Under the pieces are notes generated by a model that saw only the letters and a list, made by a program, of their open reading frames with translations, was not told the DNA's origin and ran no database searches. A stretch of DNA of 47,302 nucleotides from an uncultured Lachnospiraceae bacterium (lineage in GTDB: Bacteria; Bacillota; Clostridia; Lachnospirales; Lachnospiraceae): positions 1-47,302 of the forward strand of contig CANQAR010000015.1 of the NCBI GenBank assembly GCA_947588845.1, read 5' to 3'. Positions 41,406 through 47,302 of this stretch are shown in pieces. The position numbers and the translations under genes were made by a program. How positions within the stretch are numbered: position 1 is the first letter of the stretch; each line of letters starts with the position of its first letter.

Positions 41406-41433
41406 TTGTAAAGGTATGGCATCATATTATAAA
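41406..41433 (+). promoter_or_regulatory. Probable promoter of the gene at 41466
   Basis: TTGTAA (41406-41411), 16-nt spacer, TATAAA (41428-41433), 32 nt before the start. It suggests that 41466-42476 is not part of the preceding pair. Confidence 0.5.
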
Positions 41434-41465
41434 GTACTGATTATTTAAATCGATAGGAGACTGCT

Positions 41466-42476
41466 ATGAAAGTACAGGAATTGAGAGAACTTTTGAAAAA
41501 GACAGACAGGGAGAAAATAGAAAAAGCGTTTGCCGAGTGTTACAAACAGCTTCCCAAAGCGAAAAAGCAGGAGGTGGATGACGTGATCACCGCGATTTTC
41601 GCCGGGGAGGATGTAAAAGGGGGCAAAGTTGAAAAGCAGACAGATTTTAATGCTTTGAAGCTGGAAGTGGAGGATTTTATTGGAAACGCGTATGCGGAAA
41701 ATTATCTTGCGCCGAATCGCGTGATTCCCAAGAGCGAACGACCCAAATGGAGATTTCTGGTGAAAAGGTATATCAAGGAGTTTTTGAAAATCAAGGTTGG
41801 GAACGCGCATTATCCGGAGATGGTCAGACTGTTTACAGAGTTGTACAAGCTGTTGTGTACAGCCTGCAATTACTATCTGTTTTCTACCGAGGATCCATTT
41901 CGCTCGATTGGGTGGCAGCAGCCGGAGCTTTTTCAGGTGCTGCTGAAAAAGACATTTGAGGATGGTTATACAAAGGAAAATATTGCGTCGGCGATTACCA
42001 TGGCCATCAAAGGAGGGATAAGCCCCGAAAATCTGTCAGTGGAGCCGGTATTTGTTCTGGTCGGAGAACTGAAAACCAATGATGTGAAATATCTTGCTCT
42101 GGAAGAGATAAAGGCGCAGACGGAAAGTGAGGAGAAACGTCTGGCAGACATGAAGAAAAATAGCAACGACAGTTATTTTGTTGAGAAAGCGGTAAATCAT
42201 CTGTGCGATATGTTTTTGATCATTTCCATTGAGCTGGCGGAAGTGAAGAAAGGGCTAGATTATTATTTTTCGCACTGCAGGGAAAATGATCGGGAGACTG
42301 TCCTGTACAGTGCGCTGGAGATCGCGGAGTGGATGGAAGATGAGGACGAACCGGATGAGGATGCTGAAAAATTGTGGCTGGATATTTATCACTACGGTCT
42401 TAAGAAAAAGATCAAACCCCGTGAATATATAGAACAGAAATATCAGGAGCTGATTCAGAATCAGGAAAACATATGA
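41466..42476 (+). CDS. Conserved protein of unknown function, alpha-helical
   Basis: A 336-residue soluble protein, ATG 41466 after TAGGAGA. It is predicted largely helical and acidic, with MKVQELRELLKKTDREKIEK at the start, a middle region rich in aromatic residues (LLCTACNYYLFSTEDPF…) and a very acidic stretch near the end (MEDEDEPDEDAEKLW). There is no signal peptide, membrane segment or catalytic motif that I recognise; I recall similar uncharacterised proteins in Lachnospiraceae. Base composition lies between that of the A+T-rich pair before it and the rest of the window. It has its own promoter and could be either a chromosomal gene or the edge of the acquired segment. Confidence 0.75.
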   Translation: MKVQELRELLKKTDREKIEKAFAECYKQLPKAKKQEVDDVITAIFAGEDVKGGKVEKQTDFNALKLEVEDFIGNAYAENYLAPNRVIPKSERPKWRFLVKRYIKEFLKIKVGNAHYPEMVRLFTELYKLLCTACNYYLFSTEDPFRSIGWQQPELFQVLLKKTFEDGYTKENIASAITMAIKGGISPENLSVEPVFVLVGELKTNDVKYLALEEIKAQTESEEKRLADMKKNSNDSYFVEKAVNHLCDMFLIISIELAEVKKGLDYYFSHCRENDRETVLYSALEIAEWMEDEDEPDEDAEKLWLDIYHYGLKKKIKPREYIEQKYQELIQNQENI

Positions 42477-42580
42477 AAAACCAGAAAGTTTATGAAATAT
42501 GGAAATATTATGGGCATATTTCCCAAAACTATTGTACAAAATGTCTGAATCCCCGGCGGGAATTTAGGTCATTCTGCGGA

Positions 42581-42609
42581 TTTACCTGTCGAAAATCATA
42601 GATTATACT
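42581..42609 (+). promoter_or_regulatory. Promoter of the transporter/URO-D operon
   Basis: TTTACC (42581-42586), 17-nt spacer, TATACT (42604-42609). About 45 nt upstream of the start at 42655. No riboswitch-like structure is seen in the 178-nt spacer. Confidence 0.6.
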
Positions 42610-42654
42610 TACTTTATTATAAAATTTTTATGAAAAATGAAAGGAGAGATTACT

Positions 42655-44058
42655 ATGAGCGACACCGGTAACAAGAAACAGCCGAAGGGCCTGAGCAAAG
42701 CCCTGAAGATGTTCTATGGCGTGGGTGACTGCGGTTTCACACTCATGTCCAACGTCGAGAGTTATTATTTCAATATCTTTCTGACGAACCTGGCACAATT
42801 CCCTCTTGGAGTTGTTTCCTTTATCACAACTACGGCAAGTCTGGTCGACGCATGTCTGTCATGGATCTACGGAGCGGTTCTGAACAGTATCAAACCTAAA
42901 AAATGGGGACGTTATCGTTCCTGGCTGGTTCTGCTTCCCTGGCTGGTTCCGTTCCTGTACGCGTTCCAGTTCCTGAAAATCGGCGACGGGCCGTTGTCAA
43001 TTGCCGTGATCATTCTTGGCGCGATCCTGAGCCATGTAGTCTGGAACTTCCCCTATGTTGCCAACGTATCCATGATCTCGGTTGCGGGAAAAACTCCGGG
43101 CGACAGGGCGCAGCTTTCCTCTACGCGTGCGGCGTGGGCGAACTTTTCCAAGATCATTTTCTCTTACGTAGGACCGCCTCTGGCAGCGCTCTTCGCAGGT
43201 ATTATCGGAGAGACAAATCAGTACGCGGCGACAGCGTTTGTTCTCGGCTGTGTGATGGCCGTTCTGTATTTTGCACACTTTAAGATGTTTGACGGATATG
43301 AGGAAGTGGAAGTTCCGGCTGATAACGCGAGCGCGAAAAAAGATACGTCCAAGACTTCCGGCGGGGACCTTGTGAAAGCGCTGCTGCAGAATCCTCCGCT
43401 GATGGTGCTTCTTCTGTCCGACCTGGCAAAGTGGATGTTCAACTTTGTCTGCATGGGAGCCGCAACGTATTACTTTACTTATGTAGCGCAGAACCCGGGA
43501 CTTCTGGCAACTTACATACTGGTGTCCAACATTCTCTGCGTAGTCGGATCCTACTTTGCAAAGACGCTTGCAAAGACGCTCACCACCCGTACGACGACGA
43601 TCGTGACCTTCCTTGCGATGGCAGTGGTTCTGATCGCCGCGAACTTTACATATTCCAACGTGATGCTGGTTATCGTGCTGATGTCCATTGCACAGTTCGG
43701 TTACGGCGTAGCTTATGCCTGCACGCCGGCTCTTTACGCGGATACGATTATCTACTCCGAGTGGAAGACCGGAAAGAATGCGACCGGCTGGATCAGCGGT
43801 CTGCAGAATGTGCCGCTGAAGGTTGGCGTTATGACACGTGGTATCATCATCAACGCATGTCTGGCAATCGGAGCGTTCAGTTCCAGTATTGATCCCGCGG
43901 CGGCGACAGAAGGTCTGAAGAAGGCAATCTGTATGGCATTCATGGTTGTTCCGGCGCTGGCGCTGGTTGCTGCAGGTGTTCTGCTGCTGCTCGGATTCCG
44001 CATCACGAAGGAAAAGGTTGAGCAGTATCAGGCGGAGATCGCGGCACGTCAGAATTAA
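42655..44058 (+). CDS. GPH/MFS-type cation symporter
   Basis: A 467-residue protein with about 12 hydrophobic segments; ATG 42655 follows AAGGAGAG. The start KALKMFYGVGDCGFTLMSNV, the loop SIKPKKWGRYRSWLVLLPWLVP after the second segment, and TPALYADTIIYSEWKTGKNATGWISGL in the second half are typical of the glycoside-pentoside-hexuronide:cation symporter family (MelB-like). That family carries sugars and glycosides, but members also move other small organic substrates. Here the partners are two URO-D-fold proteins, so the substrate may be a methylated compound or glycoside used by them (inference). It is the first gene of a three-gene operon. Confidence 0.9.
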   Translation: MSDTGNKKQPKGLSKALKMFYGVGDCGFTLMSNVESYYFNIFLTNLAQFPLGVVSFITTTASLVDACLSWIYGAVLNSIKPKKWGRYRSWLVLLPWLVPFLYAFQFLKIGDGPLSIAVIILGAILSHVVWNFPYVANVSMISVAGKTPGDRAQLSSTRAAWANFSKIIFSYVGPPLAALFAGIIGETNQYAATAFVLGCVMAVLYFAHFKMFDGYEEVEVPADNASAKKDTSKTSGGDLVKALLQNPPLMVLLLSDLAKWMFNFVCMGAATYYFTYVAQNPGLLATYILVSNILCVVGSYFAKTLAKTLTTRTTTIVTFLAMAVVLIAANFTYSNVMLVIVLMSIAQFGYGVAYACTPALYADTIIYSEWKTGKNATGWISGLQNVPLKVGVMTRGIIINACLAIGAFSSSIDPAAATEGLKKAICMAFMVVPALALVAAGVLLLLGFRITKEKVEQYQAEIAARQN

Positions 44059-44145
44059 AACCTGGTTTAGAGCGGAGATAGAAAAATATCATACGGGTCG
44101 GTTTCGTATCCTGCGGCCGGCCCTGGTGAATAAGAGGAGAAAACA

Positions 44146-45201
44146 ATGGCTGTATTTAATGAAGAAGAACTGAAAGTTATAGGCGAATATAATATGCCCG
44201 GTATCTACGGAGCGCCGGATTCCATCGTTCCGCGGTACAATTATCCGATCACTCCGAAGGAAAACATGATCCGCATGCTGGAAGGGAAGATGCCTCTGTG
44301 GGTTCCGAACCAGACGCTGGACAACAACGCGGTGCAGCCGCTCGTGATGGACGACGCGAGGGCGAGAAACTTCGGCGGAACCGACTGGTTCGGAATCGAG
44401 TGGGAGTATGAGCCGAAGACGAAAGCGGCGATGGTGAAGCCGGGGACAAGGAGACTGTCGGATATCACCAGATGGCGTGAGGAGCTTGTGTGGCCGGATC
44501 TTTCCAAGGTAGACTGGAAGAAGGACTATGAGGAGAATTACAAGGGCAGGATTGCGGAGGATCGTCTCTCATATTTTGTGATCGTGAATGGTTTCTTTGA
44601 AAGAACGGCGGATCTGATCGGCTTTGAGGACGCATTCTGCGCGCTGCTTGAGGAGCCGGAAGAGCTGAACGAGTTTTATGACAAGCTGGCGGACTGGCAT
44701 ATTGAACTGATCAAAATTGCCAAGGAAGTCTATAATGTGGATATGATCCTGTTCCATGACGATATGGGCACGCAGAAGAGCACGTTCTTCTCACCGTCCA
44801 TCTATGAAGAGATGTTTGTCCCACAGTACAAGAAGATCACAAAAGCAGCGCATGATCTTGGAATGTACATCTGTCTGCATTCCTGCGGATGCATCAAGAC
44901 TCTGATGCCGCTGATTATCGAGGCCGGATTTGACGCGTGGGAAGGACAGGACACCGCGAATGATAAAAAGGCAATCATGGATGAGTACGGAAAGGATCTT
45001 GCGCAGTGTACGCTGTACATCATCCCCGCGGATATGAGCGATGAGGACGCGGTTGCGGACATCCACAAGAGGGTGGATGACCTTGCAATGACGGGACGTT
45101 TTGCCTGCCGTCTGCGCGACGAAAAACCGAACCGCGCGGTTGATCTTGCACAGGAACTGTACCGCTACAGCAGGATGAAATATATGGAAATGGGGGAATA
45201 G
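44146..45201 (+). CDS. Uroporphyrinogen-decarboxylase-fold methyltransferase-like protein, Zn site intact
   Basis: A 351-residue protein, ATG 44146 after AGAGGAG. It has a URO-D TIM-barrel layout: MILFHDDMGTQKSTFFSP, YICLHSCGCIKTLMPLIIEAG and a late TGRFACRLRDE. His245-x-Cys247 and Cys321 fit the H-x-C-x(~75)-C zinc motif of MtaA/MtbA-type methyltransferases that move methyl groups between corrinoid proteins and thiols. It is not HemE: the N-terminal porphyrin-site residues are missing. It is 2 nt from the next gene, a paralogue. No corrinoid protein is encoded in this window, so a partner would be elsewhere or the reaction differs. Confidence 0.85.
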   Translation: MAVFNEEELKVIGEYNMPGIYGAPDSIVPRYNYPITPKENMIRMLEGKMPLWVPNQTLDNNAVQPLVMDDARARNFGGTDWFGIEWEYEPKTKAAMVKPGTRRLSDITRWREELVWPDLSKVDWKKDYEENYKGRIAEDRLSYFVIVNGFFERTADLIGFEDAFCALLEEPEELNEFYDKLADWHIELIKIAKEVYNVDMILFHDDMGTQKSTFFSPSIYEEMFVPQYKKITKAAHDLGMYICLHSCGCIKTLMPLIIEAGFDAWEGQDTANDKKAIMDEYGKDLAQCTLYIIPADMSDEDAVADIHKRVDDLAMTGRFACRLRDEKPNRAVDLAQELYRYSRMKYMEMGE

Positions 45202-45202
45202 T

Positions 45203-46201
45203 ATGCTGACAGCACGTGAAAATCTGCTGGAAACCCTGAAAAAAGACGGCAAGCCGGACAGACTGGTTAACCAGTACCAGCCGTTTGTGCCGGTCATGAA
45301 TGACCCGCTCCAGAAATTTACCAGAGGCAACCGCGTCAGAGGAAAGACTTCCCATGACCGATGGGGGACGGAGATTCTTTTCCCGGAGGACGCGCCGGGA
45401 CCCATGCCGCATGTGACGCCGGAAAACAAGGTATGCCCCGACGTGACGGAGTGGCGCAAGTACGTCAAGGTTCCGGATCTTGTGGCAAACTGCACGGACG
45501 GTTGGGAGGATGCCCTGGAACTTGCGGCATCCGTGGACCGCACCGAAAAGCTGACAATGGGCTTTATGGGAACCGGTATTTTCGAGCAGAGCCATTTCCT
45601 GATGGGATTTGAAGATGCGCTGATGAATCTTCTTCTGGAGCCGGAAGCGATGAAAGAGCTTGTGGATGTGATTGCGGAGTACCGCTTCACCTACGCGAAA
45701 CTGCTCGTGGATAATCTGCATCCCGACGTGATTCTGTCCCATGACGACTGGGGCGCAAAAATGAGCATGTTCATGCAGCCGGATACCTGGAGGGAATTCT
45801 TCAAGGATCACTATAAGAGAATCTACGGCTACATGAAGGACAACGGTGTGATCGTTATGCATCACGCGGATTCCTTCTGCGAGCCGATTGTGGAGGACAT
45901 GGTTGAGATCGGAATTGATATCTGGCAGGGCGTTCTTCCGGAGAACAACATTGTCAAGATTCAGAAAGAGCTCGGCGGACGCATGACGCTGATGGGCGGA
46001 CTGGACGCCGGCATCGACCGCATTGATTCCACGGAAGAAGAGATCCGCGCGAATGTGCGCCACGCATGTGAGACCTACGGCCCCGGCGGACATTTCATCC
46101 CCTGCATGACCTACGGTCTGGCGGGAACAATCTATGAGCATACCGACCGGATTATTGCGGACGAGATTGACAGATACAATAAGGAAACCTACGGAATATA
46201 A
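45203..46201 (+). CDS. Uroporphyrinogen-decarboxylase-fold protein with variant metal site
   Basis: A 332-residue protein directly behind the paralogue (1 nt between stop and ATG). URO-D features: VILSHDDWGAKMSMFMQP, VIVMHHADSFCEPIVEDMVE, LMGGLDAGIDRID and GGHFIPCMTYGLAGTIYEHTD. At the place of the H-x-C motif stands His221-x-Asp223, with Cys226 and Cys301 nearby, so the zinc site is altered or differently made. Such pairs often form heteromeric demethylase-type systems in which one member binds the methylated substrate and the other the methyl acceptor; this is inference. A bidirectional terminator follows at 46299-46350. Confidence 0.85.
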   Translation: MLTARENLLETLKKDGKPDRLVNQYQPFVPVMNDPLQKFTRGNRVRGKTSHDRWGTEILFPEDAPGPMPHVTPENKVCPDVTEWRKYVKVPDLVANCTDGWEDALELAASVDRTEKLTMGFMGTGIFEQSHFLMGFEDALMNLLLEPEAMKELVDVIAEYRFTYAKLLVDNLHPDVILSHDDWGAKMSMFMQPDTWREFFKDHYKRIYGYMKDNGVIVMHHADSFCEPIVEDMVEIGIDIWQGVLPENNIVKIQKELGGRMTLMGGLDAGIDRIDSTEEEIRANVRHACETYGPGGHFIPCMTYGLAGTIYEHTDRIIADEIDRYNKETYGI

Positions 46202-46298
46202 AACTGTAAGGGATAAATACGGATACCGGCTTTAGCTGACTGCAAAACAGGAACAGAATCATTTTTAATAAAGCGGTCCGTCAGCAGAGCAGGAAACA

Positions 46299-46350
46299 GA
46301 AAAAAGGGTACTATTACCAGCTTTATACTGGAATAGTGCCCTGACTTTTT
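46299..46350. terminator. Bidirectional terminator between the URO-D operon and nat
   Basis: GGGTACTATTACCAG and CTGGAATAGTGCCC (with small mismatches) form a stem at 46306-46341, preceded by an A run (46299-46305) and followed by TTTTT, so it can serve both convergent genes. Confidence 0.8.
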
Positions 46351-46397
46351 CTTATGCACAGGCCCGGGAAGGGGAACCTGCTGCTGGCGCAGCACCC
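46351..46397 (+). repeat. TTATGCACAGGCCCG motif element following a terminator
   Basis: CTTATGCACAGGCCCGGGAA then GGGGAACCTGCTGCTGGCGC matches the element at 14650-14695 (TGCACAGGTCCAGGCAGGGA …). Shorter versions of the first 15 bases follow the hairpins at 10774-10802 and 18403-18460. Confidence 0.55.
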
Positions 46398-46410
46398 GAA
46401 CTTATTTTTT

Positions 46411-47202
46411 TCAGTCCGGAATGTGCAGTGAGAAGGAGTGTTCAAGAATCTCCCAAAACTCATTGTCGTCCCGGATAGTTTGTGTGACAGTCTGCCCGTT
46501 CTCCGCACAGGTGTAGACATCCCCCAGAATATTCCGGCTTCCGGCCGGAGTCCGAAGATTGACAAAGCGCTTCTGCGTGAATACGGAAGCGGGGTTGCCG
46601 GAACAGTAGTCGTTGATCGTCAGAAAATCCACAGGATCCTGAGGCATGGTGTAGAACTGGAGGACGTCTTCTATATTCCCCCCGGAGGTGGTGCGGGAGA
46701 GTGTCCACCAGTAGTCGTCGAATCTGCGGATGTGGAAGGTCTCGCCGTGCAGTTTTGCGGAACAGCCGTCCTCAATCGGAACAGGTCCTGGCGGCTGCGG
46801 ACCGCCGTATCCCACATCGCAGAAGTATTCTTTTCCTTCCAGATTTACGATAATTCCCCGGTGCAGAATCGGACCTTTGAAGGTCTTGCCGCGGAGAATG
46901 CGGCACATGCAGGAATGGGCCTGGAAACCAAGGTCGATCAGAAGCTGTGTAAACAGCGCGTTGAGCTCAAAACAGTAGCCGCCGCGTTTCTGCACAATGA
47001 TCTTCTGAAAAAGATGAGGGATTTCCAGAGAGATTGGCCGGTGGAAATCAAAGATATCCAGATTTTCAAATATAATACGGCACTGGTGCGCATAGATCAG
47101 CCGGTCCAGATATTCCTGGTCCAGACAGGATGCGCGCGGAACATCCAGACGTTTCAGATAAGCGTCGGTGTCCGGTATGGAAGAATAAAGTTTTTCGTAC
47201 AT
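46411..47202 (-). CDS. nat: Arylamine N-acetyltransferase
   Basis: A 263-residue cytosolic enzyme, start ATG 47202 with AAAGGAGA upstream. It transfers acetyl from acetyl-CoA to arylamines, hydrazines and related compounds. The Cys-His-Asp triad is present: Cys77 in KRGGYCFELN, His114 in PILHRGIIVN and Asp129 in YFCDVGYGG. The N-terminal YLKRLDVPR and IFENLDIF segments and the length agree with bacterial NAT proteins. The gene is monocistronic and convergent with the URO-D operon. In gut bacteria such enzymes can acetylate aromatic amine drugs, but the natural substrate is unknown. Confidence 0.94.
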   Translation of the reverse strand: MYEKLYSSIPDTDAYLKRLDVPRASCLDQEYLDRLIYAHQCRIIFENLDIFDFHRPISLEIPHLFQKIIVQKRGGYCFELNALFTQLLIDLGFQAHSCMCRILRGKTFKGPILHRGIIVNLEGKEYFCDVGYGGPQPPGPVPIEDGCSAKLHGETFHIRRFDDYWWTLSRTTSGGNIEDVLQFYTMPQDPVDFLTINDYCSGNPASVFTQKRFVNLRTPAGSRNILGDVYTCAENGQTVTQTIRDDNEFWEILEHSFSLHIPD

Positions 47203-47233
47203 GGAAAGTCTCCTTTAGACAGTCAGTGTTTTT

Positions 47234-47297
47234 GGGGTCTCAGTGTCATGCTTTTCCATGTGAACATGGAACGCATGACCTTTCGACCCTGGCATCA
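47234..47297. repeat. Copy of the TTTTGACCCC palindromic repeat family (long hairpin)
   Basis: GGGGTCTCAGTGTCATGC and GCATGACCTTTCGACCC form outer arms; inside, TTCCATGT pairs with ACATGGAA. The right arm continues as TGGCATCATG, as in the copy at 9694-9735. It lies about 30 nt upstream of the nat start and may include its leader. Confidence 0.6.
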
Positions 47298-47302
47298 TGT
47301 AA

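Overview
The window reads as chromosomal DNA of a Firmicute of the class Clostridia, most likely a Lachnospiraceae gut anaerobe. The reasons are AGGAGG-type ribosome sites, sigma-A promoters with 17-nt spacers, a Bacillus-type glucose-6-phosphate isomerase, a ThiT-type thiamine transporter, an LtaS-like enzyme, a spore-maturation protein and small proteins typical of that family. The bulk looks close to 50 % G+C by eye. Two stretches (1-415 and about 39290-41460) are visibly A+T-rich and look imported. The genus cannot be fixed from the sequence. No tRNA, rRNA or CRISPR array was seen.

Layout. 1-415: the end of one small unknown gene and a second, both A+T-rich. 505-8261 (minus): a surface-polymer operon with a secreted beta-helix protein, two very large glycosyltransferase-like/TagF-like proteins and a small conserved protein. 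8461-10728 (plus): transglutaminase-like protein, a four-cysteine TSCPD protein and MTA/SAH nucleosidase. 11118-12982: thiT (minus), divergent from a membrane/coiled-coil protein. 13242-18309: pgi, a D-2-hydroxyacid dehydrogenase and an LtaS-like phosphoglycerol transferase. 18504-19043 (minus): cobalamin adenosyltransferase. 19386-25720: class A beta-lactamase-like serine hydrolase, a TPR-AAA protein, a cytidylate-kinase-like protein and pepT.

25918-36228 is a cell-surface polymer cluster: ABC-2 permease, an ABC ATPase fused to UDP-galactopyranose mutase, a TagB/TagF-like transferase, an IspD/TarI-like cytidylyltransferase, three serially related dehydrogenase-like modules (the third fused to a LicD phosphotransferase) and a membrane-anchored family 2 glycosyltransferase. 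Together they suggest a galactofuranose-containing polymer decorated or linked through CDP-activated alditol phosphate and exported by an ABC transporter. The flanking TagF-like and LtaS-like genes make the whole window rich in anionic surface polymer functions.

36627-39260: a MutS-like ATPase and an SpmA-like protein with a large insertion. 39383-41399: an A+T-rich pair, an AAA15-type ATPase plus a small protein with a PD-(D/E)XK-like motif, with its own promoters; this is the best candidate for an undescribed defence-like module. 41466-42476: a conserved unknown. 42655-46201: a GPH-type transporter with two URO-D-fold methyltransferase-like proteins. 46411-47202 (minus): arylamine N-acetyltransferase.

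The intergenic DNA carries several repeat families: four copies of an element with GTTACTGTTCACTCC-type inverted ends, a 164-bp MITE inserted exactly in a stop codon, a TTATGCRCAGGYCCG motif that follows terminator-like hairpins, and palindromes built on a TTTTGACCCC core.
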